From contig NZ_RKLU01000006.1 of the NCBI RefSeq assembly GCF_006861665.1, positions 18,665-82,664 of the forward strand: a DNA stretch of 64,000 nt. Direction: 5' to 3'. A program made the position numbers and the translations under genes. Below the pieces are notes generated by a model. The model saw only the letters and a list, made by a program, of their open reading frames with translations. It made no database searches and was not told where the DNA came from. How positions within the stretch are numbered: position 1 is the stretch's first letter; each line of letters starts with the position of its first letter. Origin of the DNA: Halonotius terrestris (GTDB lineage: Archaea; Halobacteriota; Halobacteria; Halobacteriales; Haloferacaceae). Shown here piece after piece: positions 52,281 to 61,782 of the stretch.

Positions 52281-54865
52281 CGTGACTCACCTTCCAGAAT
52301 ACAATCGCGGTTGTCCACGTACCGATAGTTTGGATCGCCACCGAGTCCCTGAACCGGGAAGCGCTCATCACCTGCACGACGCTCGTTCAACTCCGAAAGG
52401 CGATCTTGGACGAACTGCTCGAAGGCGTCCACGTCGCCGGTGAAATAGTTCTGGTTGCGAATACGGAGCAAGTGTCTCAGGGCCTGTTTGCAGCCGTTTT
52501 TCACGTACTTGTAGTCCCCAACATCAGCGATCAGTCGCTCTGTGAACGCGTCGCCGAACTCGGATTCGATGAGTTCGTCACTGTCGGTGGTGTCCGGGAA
52601 CTGGTATGCATCTAACACCGCCTGGTAAACCTCAAATGTGGACTTCGAGAAGGTCTTGTTACAGTCGTTTGCGGCGTCTTCCTGCAGTTCGGTGAAGACA
52701 GCTGGGCTCGCGATGTATTCTTCGTAGGTGACTGGGTAGTAGGTCACCGTTGTGAGGCAGTCCTCGATAGATTCCTCTCCAGTCACCACATCATCAAGCG
52801 TTTCGAGGAAGTGGAAGAACGTGAATCTCAGTACCTCATCCGGGTGCTCTGTTCGCTGATGAGCGAGATACAGCAACGCCTGGAAGTTCGGTTTATCACT
52901 CGGTGGATCAAGTGCCGAATGCTTTACAATCGAGTATGCTGACTTCTTTGAGCCACTCTTGTAGTCAAGGAGTCGGGTCGGGCTGTGAACGAGGTCGATC
53001 TTGCCCTTCAATCCGAGATCAGTGTTTTCGAACCAGTGTTCGGTGTGCGAAGCATCGATGGGGCGGTCATAATACTCCGCGAAGAAGTTCTCTCTCCAGT
53101 TACCATCAGGCGTCACTATCCCGTCACCGTGAGGCGGGTTTGCATCGAGGAATTCAACAATGGTCTGGAGGCCGATGTGGTACTTGGTGAGTCGGACTTC
53201 CCGGTCGACACCTCGGAGGAACGGATCGACCTCGTTGAGTATGACTGCGGCTACATCGTCGAGTGTATCAGACGTGACGAAATCCGGATGTGAGACATAG
53301 AACTCAGCGAAATCGTGAAACAGGTTCCCTTCCCTGAAGTGATCCTTGTCCGGATTGTCGACGAGTCGGCTAAAGAAGTAATCGCGGGGAGAGTTGATGT
53401 ACGTGTTCAGGCTCGATTGGCTGAGCGCGGTTACTTCCTCGGGTGAGACATCGAGTTGTTCTTTTTCGAATCCATCCTGTGTTGTTCGAGACGCCCGTGA
53501 ATGCTGCAGTGAGTCCAAGTCACTGAATCGGTCGAACTCCTCATCGAATAGTTCCTCGAAGTATAAGCACGGGCTGACGGGCGTTCCACCGGTGGTGTCC
53601 TGCACGAGATAGTACTGGTCAACGCCGTTCTGCAAGAGGAGTTGGAACTGTCGGATGTTCCGTTCAAACTCCTGATCTCGGTTGACCCACGGGCGACGAG
53701 GCGACGAATGTGTCCACCCTTCGTCGAGGCCGAGATAGAACACGACGGCACGGTCGACGTGAGCAGCCGATTTTGCATCCGCCAATAGGACACCTTCGTT
53801 TTCCCGATCTACAGGCACTTCGTACGACTGCAAGTAGAACTCAAGATGGTCAACTGCCGCTTCGGTGACGGCGTCGTCAAGGAGGCCGAGCGTCGCGAGT
53901 TCATCTCTGAAGTCTTCGATTGTGGCATCTGTGACTGCTTCATATTCGTCGATAACCTCCTCGAATGTGCGGGAACGTATCTCCTCGCGGAGCTCAAGGA
54001 TCCAGTCTACTTCCGGGCGGTCAATATCGCAGAGACGCTTCTCGTCGTGTTTGATGTCGACGGGCATCCCGAGCTGGGTGAGGAGTGGTCGAACGTCGCC
54101 TACTCGCGTATCTTGGCCAGCATGGGCACTTCGAAGGAGCTGTAGAAATGCGCGGTGGCTGGCATCGTCATTGAATCCCGGCCCACCATAGTATGGAATC
54201 TCTGCAGCTTCCAGCGCCGACTCAATGAGCGAGGAATACTGGCTATCTGCATCGAGGACGACAGCTACTTGGTCGGCGTTCTCCGGTGTGACCGTATCGA
54301 GGACCGCGTCGACGATTGCGGCCGGTGAGTCGAGAATGCGGAAGGGTGGATGATCGAATGGTTCCCCGGTGAACGGGTCGACCGTCTCGTAATCTGGGGG
54401 GAGTATCGAGCGTTCGAGTTCGGTAAACTGCTTGAACCCAACAACAGCGACCGACGTGTTGGCTTCGATGCTGTATTCGGTGAGACGGTTAGACGTCGTG
54501 TCCATCTCTGTGATACAGTCGACAGCAGTATGCGTTGCCGTTGTCGCGAACTGCTCGTAGTCCAACACAGCGTCAGCCGTTCCTTGGTACTCCCAGCACT
54601 GGAGGATGTTCCCGACCGCATAGGATGCCTCCTTCCAGTTGAGATTAGTCGTCTTGATGATTTCGAGGAACGCGAGTCGATCCTCGGCCTGTTCTCGCCG
54701 TCGCGCAGCCAGGCGCCGTGGTGTGATCGCGAATGGCCCGAAGTGAGGTTGGTCAAGACGCCGGTTCAGGGCACTCGCCATCGGCGCATCCGGCACGAGC
54801 ACAAGGTCGAAATCCTTGCATTCCTCGTAAAGAGAATCTATAGACTTCGCTCGTGTAATTGACAC
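52277..54865 (-). CDS. AddB-like PD-(D/E)XK nuclease
   Basis: An 862-residue protein. The first half is a degenerate, non-helicase AddB-like body (VDCITEMDTTSNRLTEYSIE, DQVAVVLDADSQYSSLIESA and LGLDEGWTHSSPRRPWV). The C-terminal half contains LSQSSLNTYINSPRDYFFSR (the AddB-like nuclease entry) and the catalytic LLDYKSGSKKSAY (D-x-K as DYKSG). No four-cysteine iron-sulphur cluster is evident. Translationally coupled to the AddA-like gene, so it forms an AddAB-like complex for DNA-end processing or defence. It lies 186 bp downstream of the Rad50-like gene. Confidence 0.85.
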   Translation of the reverse strand: MSITRAKSIDSLYEECKDFDLVLVPDAPMASALNRRLDQPHFGPFAITPRRLAARRREQAEDRLAFLEIIKTTNLNWKEASYAVGNILQCWEYQGTADAVLDYEQFATTATHTAVDCITEMDTTSNRLTEYSIEANTSVAVVGFKQFTELERSILPPDYETVDPFTGEPFDHPPFRILDSPAAIVDAVLDTVTPENADQVAVVLDADSQYSSLIESALEAAEIPYYGGPGFNDDASHRAFLQLLRSAHAGQDTRVGDVRPLLTQLGMPVDIKHDEKRLCDIDRPEVDWILELREEIRSRTFEEVIDEYEAVTDATIEDFRDELATLGLLDDAVTEAAVDHLEFYLQSYEVPVDRENEGVLLADAKSAAHVDRAVVFYLGLDEGWTHSSPRRPWVNRDQEFERNIRQFQLLLQNGVDQYYLVQDTTGGTPVSPCLYFEELFDEEFDRFSDLDSLQHSRASRTTQDGFEKEQLDVSPEEVTALSQSSLNTYINSPRDYFFSRLVDNPDKDHFREGNLFHDFAEFYVSHPDFVTSDTLDDVAAVILNEVDPFLRGVDREVRLTKYHIGLQTIVEFLDANPPHGDGIVTPDGNWRENFFAEYYDRPIDASHTEHWFENTDLGLKGKIDLVHSPTRLLDYKSGSKKSAYSIVKHSALDPPSDKPNFQALLYLAHQRTEHPDEVLRFTFFHFLETLDDVVTGEESIEDCLTTVTYYPVTYEEYIASPAVFTELQEDAANDCNKTFSKSTFEVYQAVLDAYQFPDTTDSDELIESEFGDAFTERLIADVGDYKYVKNGCKQALRHLLRIRNQNYFTGDVDAFEQFVQDRLSELNERRAGDERFPVQGLGGDPNYRYVDNRDCILEGESR

Positions 54866-55051
54866 GGACTATTGGACTCAGGTGAGTTTCAAAAATGTGT
54901 CGTCGGAACAGTCGACTCAAACTAGAATTTGCACAGAAACACCATAAGCTTCCGAGCAATGCACAAAATCGGGGATTGGTGAGGTATGGGGTACTAAAGA
55001 TGTGCGCGATCTCAGTGTCCTGAGTGTGACAAGGATAATCGATACAGGAGC

Positions 55052-58009
55052 TTATTCCTCAATGGGGATCCGGTCAAATTTGGGCGAGTCGCCGATCTTC
55101 CGCTCCAACAGGTCTGCAATGTCCTCATTTGCTGTCGCGAAGATTACTTGCCGGTCTTGCTCGCCATCTCGGCGTGTTGCCAGTTCAATGAGTAAATTGA
55201 AGAATGAAATCGTGTTAATATCGTCCAGATGTGCGAACGGCTCATCAAGCAGCATCACCGGCGGCGCATGTGCATGGGTGAGATTGTTCGTAACGAAGAT
55301 TGCGAGCGCCAAGGCAGCCCGTTGGCCTGAACTCATATCAGTAATCGGCTCTGGCTTCGGGTCATCCTGCCCCCGTCGAATCACTCGAACTTCGTCGTTT
55401 TCATTGAGTTGCACCTCGTTGAATTGATACGGACGCTGGAACGCCTGAAATAGCGTCGTTATTGCCGACATGTGTTCTCGGACGTATGCTGTGAGGTTTT
55501 CGTCACCTCCCGCTTTATCAAAGACCGTTTGTAATCGCTCAATGCCGTCTTCATAACCTTCCTTCCTGAGTTGATGGTAATCCAGATCAGTTTGCTTTTC
55601 CTCGATTTGCTCGTTTATTTGCGCGACCGACTCAACGACGACCGAATCGCTCTGGAACTCCGCCTTGGCGGTGTGCAGCACTGTACGATCAGCTGCCACA
55701 TGAATCTCGTTCTGTTCGTGTTCTCCGATTGTGTCTAGTACTTGAATGCCAGCTTCAATCTCTACACGCCGATCTTCTAGTCGCTGAATAGCTTTCAGAA
55801 CGTCATCAATCGGTTTGGCAAAGTCTTCGACGGATTTTTGCAGTGACTGCAACTTTTCAGTAGTTTCCTGACGGGTAGCCCTCACTAATTCAATAGCTTC
55901 TTCACTGCTAAGATCCCAAAGCGTGTTTTGTCGGATCGCCTCACCAAATCTGGTGACGTGAGCGTCGGACACGCTTGGCAAAGACTCAAAACTTGTTCGC
56001 TTAAACACTCCCCAGAAGTCTTCAGCACGGCAAACATCACCATACTGGGTTTCAAATTTATCCGTCACCCTTGCCCAGGTGGGTCGTTCCAGAACTTCGA
56101 GTGCATTTTCAATGTGTTCGATATCTGCTTGTAGCTGATCTGGAACTCCCGATTCTGAGGAAAGAATACCCTCTGGCGGCTCTCGGTTTCGAATTGAGGA
56201 TTCTGTTTGCTCGAGATAACAGGCTGGACAGTGTGATACCTCGTCAGTGATATCAAGATATTCCTCGGTCTGTGAGCGAATCTCGTCTAAGAGCTCCTCA
56301 CGCCTCGCCTGTAGGTCAGAAATCTCTCGAATCGTCTCTCGCTTCTCAGAGAGTCTATCCAGGTCCTCCTTGAGAACACCCGTTACACGTGATCGCCATT
56401 TTTCGAGCGACTCCCCTGACTCAGGATCTTCATCAGAGAGTACATTGTCTATGGCGCGCAGATCTGAAATCTCGAATTCTTCAGTTGAGAGGATGATTGC
56501 AACGAAAGCTACAGTTGGCTGTGCTTCACCCCAGCGTGTGCTATTGAGTTCTTCCTGAAGCTCTCTTAGCTGCTTCTGCTTATTTTGCCGCTCTTCAATA
56601 TCCTCAAGTTTGTCAATCGCTGTTTCTGTTCGGTTTCTCTCGTTAGCCAGCTCGGATACTAACGTTTCAGGTGTCTTTGGCTCATCGCTGCTTAGACCCC
56701 CACTATTGAGACTCTCGTCAAGCCTTGCAACTCGTTCACCCCAGGTTGTCCAGGTATCGACCCACTCTTCGTTGGAGTCCCCGCTTTCTTCGTCGTCATG
56801 GTGGTGCGACGGAGGATTCGGAATGAGTTCTCTCATCCCTGATGATAGTTCTTCGTGAGCTGTCCGTGCAGTAGAAAATAAGTTCTCTGCTCGATCAGCC
56901 TTATTCTCTAGTTCTTTGATTTCGGCAGTCAACTCCGCAATCCGGTTTTCTTCCTGTTTAATTCGCCTATCGGCTTCTTTTACCAACTCTCTTTTTTCAT
57001 TACGGGCCTTCGACAACTGCTCTCCGTACAACGAACGCCGAATCGTTTGTTCAATATCTAGGTCTGTATCGAGTTCTGCGAGTCGCGTAGTCGACCCTGC
57101 CTCGTGATAATTTACATGATAGAATTCGGTGTGACGTGTTGACTTACCCTCTGGTCGAAATCCGTACCAAGCGCTGATCCGATCAGCCACGTCGGACGTG
57201 TCATTCGAAAGCCGGATCGGTCCGTCTCCTTTGCCTGTGAGGGTCACATTCAAGCCACTATATTTCCAGCTCCGCTGAGTAGTCTCACCTCGGACTTGCC
57301 CAACCATTCCCAGCGCGGCCGCATCAAGAAGACTAGTTTTGCCACTTCCATTCCGTCCGTAGAGAAGTGTAAACGGTTTTGCATCCAGCGTTCTCTTGCT
57401 AGCCGGTCGGCGGAAGTCTGGCCCTAATTCTACTGACTCAATGATTCCTTCAGGCCCCTTTGGCAAATTCGGTTTTGTGGGTCCAGCCTCCGAATCACTT
57501 CCTTTGCGTAGTTTTTCAAGCCGCTCATCCCGGTTGGTTGAGTCGATCTCAAAGAGAAGTCCCAGATCTGCTTCGAGAATCTCTTGGATAAGTTCCCCCC
57601 GGTTAAAATCGACTTCTATCGATTCGAGATCTCGAATAACTGTTTGGAGCGGTTGCAGAAACGCATCCAACGAGTCGATGGCGACAAATCGTCGTATCGC
57701 AAATCGCGTATTAGACTCGAATCTTGTACGCCTTGATTCGTCTATATCCATCTCTTCGGGGTATGCCCAGAATAGCTGGATATTCCACTGGTTCGGAATT
57801 TCATCATCATAGAATAGAACCTCGAGCTGACGGTTGTCTTCCGTTTCGAGCTTGTCCAAATCATCATCTGGTTGTATAAACCGAACAAGGATCGTCTCGT
57901 CATCGTACCCTCTTCGAGGATGTGTAATTTTGTAGAGGTCGTCCGAACCCTCTATCTGTTCTACGTGTTCTTCATCGTATAGCCGTTCAAGACGATTGTA
58001 TCCGTTCAT
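55052..58009 (-). CDS. Rad50/SMC-like ATPase with N-terminal extension
   Basis: A 985-residue protein. Residues 1-190 form an uncommon N-terminal domain (KITHPRRGYDDETILVRFIQ). The ABC ATPase head starts near 195 with Walker A LYGRNGSGKTSLLDA (217-231). Two coiled-coil arms flank a hook-like CPAC (SHCPACYLEQ). The C-terminal head has the ABC signature MSSGQRAALALAI and Walker B VMLLDEPFAHLDD, followed by IFATANEDIADLLE. It is coupled by ATGA overlap to the nitrilase-like gene. It probably senses DNA ends or foreign DNA, as in SMC-based defence such as Lamassu. Confidence 0.85.
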   Translation of the reverse strand: MNGYNRLERLYDEEHVEQIEGSDDLYKITHPRRGYDDETILVRFIQPDDDLDKLETEDNRQLEVLFYDDEIPNQWNIQLFWAYPEEMDIDESRRTRFESNTRFAIRRFVAIDSLDAFLQPLQTVIRDLESIEVDFNRGELIQEILEADLGLLFEIDSTNRDERLEKLRKGSDSEAGPTKPNLPKGPEGIIESVELGPDFRRPASKRTLDAKPFTLLYGRNGSGKTSLLDAAALGMVGQVRGETTQRSWKYSGLNVTLTGKGDGPIRLSNDTSDVADRISAWYGFRPEGKSTRHTEFYHVNYHEAGSTTRLAELDTDLDIEQTIRRSLYGEQLSKARNEKRELVKEADRRIKQEENRIAELTAEIKELENKADRAENLFSTARTAHEELSSGMRELIPNPPSHHHDDEESGDSNEEWVDTWTTWGERVARLDESLNSGGLSSDEPKTPETLVSELANERNRTETAIDKLEDIEERQNKQKQLRELQEELNSTRWGEAQPTVAFVAIILSTEEFEISDLRAIDNVLSDEDPESGESLEKWRSRVTGVLKEDLDRLSEKRETIREISDLQARREELLDEIRSQTEEYLDITDEVSHCPACYLEQTESSIRNREPPEGILSSESGVPDQLQADIEHIENALEVLERPTWARVTDKFETQYGDVCRAEDFWGVFKRTSFESLPSVSDAHVTRFGEAIRQNTLWDLSSEEAIELVRATRQETTEKLQSLQKSVEDFAKPIDDVLKAIQRLEDRRVEIEAGIQVLDTIGEHEQNEIHVAADRTVLHTAKAEFQSDSVVVESVAQINEQIEEKQTDLDYHQLRKEGYEDGIERLQTVFDKAGGDENLTAYVREHMSAITTLFQAFQRPYQFNEVQLNENDEVRVIRRGQDDPKPEPITDMSSGQRAALALAIFVTNNLTHAHAPPVMLLDEPFAHLDDINTISFFNLLIELATRRDGEQDRQVIFATANEDIADLLERKIGDSPKFDRIPIEE

Positions 58010-59739
58010 AGCGTGATCTCCTCTAATCCCTCGGTTGCATCGACTCGCTCTGGATTACGAACCATATTAGAGACATCCTCATATCCGGCCAGTGTTTTCA
58101 CTTTATTGGAGCTGAAATTAGAAGTCAGCGCAACTGGTTTGAAGTTGACTCCGTCTACTCGCAACCACTCTACGAACCAGCGAGCTCTGTCGATCTCACT
58201 GTTAGGAGTTGAGTTGGGAAGTGTCGTCAAACAAATGGGAACCTGTTCAACCCGATATTCTGCGTTGACCGGAACGTCAGTTCGCTCGAAGGCGTTCTTG
58301 AGGACAATATCGGCTTCATCCTCTGCAAATGAGAGTGCTTCCATTAGCCGTTCGGCAATTGTTTCAGGCGCATCCCTCGTACTCGGCGTGATCTCACCGG
58401 CACCACGTCGGCGTGGGTGATTCTCCAAGAGATGTCCTAATTCTTCACACATCTCGCCGTTGAGGGATTCAACAGCTTCCCAAGAAACTTTTTGATTGGT
58501 GGGAAATTGTTCTGGAAGACTGTCCGCTTCGATTTCTGCGCGAAGGAGTGCGGTCAACAGCTCTCGGTTGAGTGGGGTCGTGTTAAGCTGCTTTCGCCAC
58601 TCTTTGCAGGGATCCGGTTCAGGTGCCGGATAGACTGGATTTTTGTTTTGGTACTCATCTGCAGCTGTATCGAAGACAGCTGTCGTTGAGACTTTGAGAT
58701 CTGCCATCAAAGCCGACCCACTGGGCGTTCCGTGGTTTGTTTTTCGTCGGAATATGACTGTACTTACGATGTCATCTGGGATGAGGCAGAGATACTCACA
58801 CCCGATATCTGGCTGGGTCGCTACCAACCCTCCTCGCTCGTAGGAGTCGTTATACTCTGACTCCAGCGTAGTTGAATCATCTGTTGTAGTGTAGATCCCG
58901 GAATAGCCAAAGGGGCCGATAGGTGGCACACTCCCCCAGTTTGCGACGATACATGACACCTGGGCTTCGGTCTCAAAGAGTTCCTTTCGATAGTTGACCC
59001 ACGTTTTGTTGAATGGATCAGGGTTGCATTGGACATGGACAGAATACGAGGGACCGTCTTGGCAGAACGTAAGAACCTCATTTTTGAGTTCTCTCTGCAT
59101 TACATCGGAACATGTCCACGGAACAACGGCGGCACCGCTCAAAAAGCGGAAGCCCCAGATCTTTGTACCCTCACAGAGCCTCTTTAGCTCGACATCATTC
59201 GCACGGCTGCTCATGTGTTTGTTCTTAAATTGAACAAATAACGCGTCTTGGTCCTCACCAGGTCTCGCATTCGCAGCTATTGGTATGATTGTCGGTGTGA
59301 CGAATTCTCCCGGTTCGTCTGGTACAGCGGGGCTCCCGTCAGTTTCACCTTCCGCCGAATAGCAGTCATACTCCTCATTCAATTCCGCGAGCCGGGTCCG
59401 CATTTCGTCTACCTGTATGGGGGCGCACCCTAGGACAAATAGTGGACCCGTATCTGCGAAGAGGAATTCATCATGATCCTCAATCCAATCGATATTGTAG
59501 GCCCACTCCGGTGCTGCTGCGAGGTGAGCACCTTCTTTGGATGCTCGCTGGAGGAACGATTCAGCCTTCGATTGCATATCGACTGGTTTCGGAAAGACTG
59601 TGATGTCTTCCACCCTGCCGCTTGGTTGCCAAATTGTAACGATGTTTTGGGAGTCTTCCTCTGCAAATACCTCATACCTCTTAGTATCAAATTCAGTGAG
59701 AATTTTTCCAGCTTCGCGAATTCGGTCGGACTCAGACAT
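58006..59739 (-). CDS. Nitrilase-fold carbon-nitrogen hydrolase-like protein, SMC partner
   Basis: A 577-residue protein from MSESDRIREAGKILTEFD (an ATG far upstream at 59925 adds 62 residues unlike the rest). The N-terminal 300 residues are nitrilase-like: HLAAAPEWAYN (Glu78), FVQFKNKHMSSR (Lys174) and VVPWTCSDVMQRE (Cys210) supply the Glu-Lys-Cys triad in order and spacing. The C-terminal 270 residues are helical and of unknown kind. It overlaps the Rad50/SMC-like gene by ATGA, so it is presumably the effector or regulator of that ATPase. Amidase-type effectors have been reported with SMC proteins in Lamassu systems. Confidence 0.72.
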   Translation of the reverse strand: MSESDRIREAGKILTEFDTKRYEVFAEEDSQNIVTIWQPSGRVEDITVFPKPVDMQSKAESFLQRASKEGAHLAAAPEWAYNIDWIEDHDEFLFADTGPLFVLGCAPIQVDEMRTRLAELNEEYDCYSAEGETDGSPAVPDEPGEFVTPTIIPIAANARPGEDQDALFVQFKNKHMSSRANDVELKRLCEGTKIWGFRFLSGAAVVPWTCSDVMQRELKNEVLTFCQDGPSYSVHVQCNPDPFNKTWVNYRKELFETEAQVSCIVANWGSVPPIGPFGYSGIYTTTDDSTTLESEYNDSYERGGLVATQPDIGCEYLCLIPDDIVSTVIFRRKTNHGTPSGSALMADLKVSTTAVFDTAADEYQNKNPVYPAPEPDPCKEWRKQLNTTPLNRELLTALLRAEIEADSLPEQFPTNQKVSWEAVESLNGEMCEELGHLLENHPRRRGAGEITPSTRDAPETIAERLMEALSFAEDEADIVLKNAFERTDVPVNAEYRVEQVPICLTTLPNSTPNSEIDRARWFVEWLRVDGVNFKPVALTSNFSSNKVKTLAGYEDVSNMVRNPERVDATEGLEEITL

Positions 59740-60052
59740 TGTTGAGAGGTGTGTTATGATATCCAATATCAAGTTGTGCTGATATAATTTCGCAATTCGT
59801 CGCAAAATCACTGCTGATTTCGTATAGCGAAATACAATATATGCTCTGTGGGCCCATTTACCCACATTCTGGCGTGGGTTCAGCAGACTCTCGCAGTCAG
59901 CTAAACCCACAGATTGATTAGGCATCCTACTAAATCGCTGAACAACCGGAATATGGGACTCTTAGAATCACCCCACCAAGCAGCAAGCAGGCTTCTCCGG
60001 CGAAATCAACGCTCAGGAGAGCAACCAAACGAAACCGCCGGAGTGTAGCCCA

Positions 60053-61354
60053 ATGAGCCCTTCTGAGATCGAGCAAGAAAACAGGCTCAACAACCAGCCA
60101 TCATTCGACGATGTCCGGTGGTCAACCTGTTCGCTCGAAGACTTCACACAGCTCTACTGGGAACAGATCGCTCCATGTCTCGAAGCAGAGGGACTCGATC
60201 CTACAACAGAGAAACCAACTCACCAGTGGTTTCGAGATAACGGTGTACGGTCATTCCTCGCCGCTCTGCGTCGATACCACGACCGGTCTTTCGGGGAATT
60301 CTGGAGGGAGGATCTGGGCCTTGATGACGATGATACCACCTACACATGGGCAACCTCTGATGAGCAAACAATCGAGGCTCTCGAACGATTCTTAGATCGC
60401 AGACAATCGCGGTATGGTCTTTCGACGTCCTCCGTTGACACGCTTCGAACACGCCTGAATCTCTATGTTCGAGCCTACGTAGAGGCAAATGACACAGACG
60501 ATCTACTCTCACCGATTCACCGCGAAGGAGACACACCAGCCTATGAGGCTGTTGACGCGTGCTATGCCGCGTTTGACTGGCTGAATGAAGGTGTTGAACG
60601 CGAGTACAGTGCCCAGACGCTCCAACGGGTTCGACGCATTGTCGACGCTTGGTATCAGCATCTTGTCGGCCGACGAGTCGCCTCGATGAACCCCGCTAGC
60701 GGGCTGTATGAAGAATTCAAGTGGGAAACGGAGGACTCGCCGACTCCATCACTGTCAGCGAAGCATATTCGCCGATTGATGCAGGTTGCAACGACCCCAC
60801 GAGACCAGCTATTAGTAGTTGCCCTCGCCGGATGGGGACTCCGGGCAAACGAGGTTGCATCACTCCACATTTCGCAGTTCAATCGTGATGTCCATGATGA
60901 CGAGGTTCCCCATATCGAATTCGAGAGTCGAAAGAACGGCCCCGGAGAGGTGTCTATATTATTCGGGCTTGAGGAACTAGATGCTCAGATCAGCGAGCTA
61001 AGTGAGGACGAGACATGGGAGGGATACATCTTCCCATCATCACGAGGTGAATCACCACACGTAACGCGGGATACGATCCGCAATTGGTTCCAAAAGCTTG
61101 CCTCGGAAGCTGAGCTGCCAGATCGAATCGAAGGAGAACGGCCGAGCCCACAGCTTTGTCGTCGATTCTGGTATGATACCTATACAGCAGTCCTCGAAGG
61201 TGTCCTCGAAGGCGTCGAAGAAATCGCTGCAGAGCAGGGGAGTAGCGACCCACAAGTCGTAATGCAGAATTACCTCTCTGATGCACGATCTCGCCAGCTA
61301 CGTCGTGAATTCATGCGTGAGCAACTGGCTGGAGTCTTCACCAGTGAGGGCTAA
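60053..61354 (+). CDS. Tyrosine recombinase (integrase-like)
   Basis: A 433-residue protein. A core-binding helical region at 100-225 is followed by the catalytic domain: Arg264 in AGWGLRANEVASLH, Lys294 in ESRKNGPGE, QLCRRFW at 367-373 where the usual HxxR reads QxxR (Gln367, Arg370), and Tyr407 in VVMQNYLSD. The catalytic His of box II is thus replaced by Gln. An N-terminal 90-residue extension carries FDDVRWSTCSLEDFTQLYWE. It likely carries out plasmid dimer resolution or element integration. It converges with the partition operon by a four-base stop overlap. Confidence 0.85.
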   Translation: MSPSEIEQENRLNNQPSFDDVRWSTCSLEDFTQLYWEQIAPCLEAEGLDPTTEKPTHQWFRDNGVRSFLAALRRYHDRSFGEFWREDLGLDDDDTTYTWATSDEQTIEALERFLDRRQSRYGLSTSSVDTLRTRLNLYVRAYVEANDTDDLLSPIHREGDTPAYEAVDACYAAFDWLNEGVEREYSAQTLQRVRRIVDAWYQHLVGRRVASMNPASGLYEEFKWETEDSPTPSLSAKHIRRLMQVATTPRDQLLVVALAGWGLRANEVASLHISQFNRDVHDDEVPHIEFESRKNGPGEVSILFGLEELDAQISELSEDETWEGYIFPSSRGESPHVTRDTIRNWFQKLASEAELPDRIEGERPSPQLCRRFWYDTYTAVLEGVLEGVEEIAAEQGSSDPQVVMQNYLSDARSRQLRREFMREQLAGVFTSEG

Positions 61355-61782
61355 TCGAGGTCATACCCCCACTCACGGAGTACCTCTGCGATGAGCTCTG
61401 GATTTCGCTGTGCAACGACCATGGAGGCCTCTCGGTAATCAGATTTGTAAACATTCTCTCCGAGCAGCTCTTCGAGCGTATCTTTGAGCTCGTCCTCTGC
61501 TTCGAGCACGCTTTCACGAAGAAAGTAAGGCACCTGCTCGCGTCCTTCGTTTACTTTGTCTCGTCGTAGCTTGTATGGGATTGAGTCCATCGTCGGTCGT
61601 TGAGATTCTGTTTCAGGAGTACTCGACGACGGTGTATCCTCACTTGGGTCGTCTAGATCGGTTGCTGATGGATCAGCTTCTTCCCTGTCTGTTTGTGGCT
61701 GATCTCGCTGTTCAGCGGATTGATCCTCGTCGTCATCAGCTTCATCGAGACCAGCATCTCGTGAACCAGATTTGAGCCCCAT
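61351..61782 (-). CDS. ParA-linked partition accessory protein
   Basis: A 143-residue protein. The first 65 residues are acidic and disordered. The C-terminal part (DSIPYKLRRDKVNEGREQVP, then YFLRESVLEAEDELKDTLEE) is a helical domain typical of the small DNA-binding or ParA-partner proteins encoded after haloarchaeal ParA. Its ATG shares a base with the ParA stop (TAATG). The PYKLRRDKVNEGREQVPYFL region is a good candidate for DNA binding. It functions in plasmid segregation, inferred from context. Confidence 0.75.
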   Translation of the reverse strand: MGLKSGSRDAGLDEADDDEDQSAEQRDQPQTDREEADPSATDLDDPSEDTPSSSTPETESQRPTMDSIPYKLRRDKVNEGREQVPYFLRESVLEAEDELKDTLEELLGENVYKSDYREASMVVAQRNPELIAEVLREWGYDLD

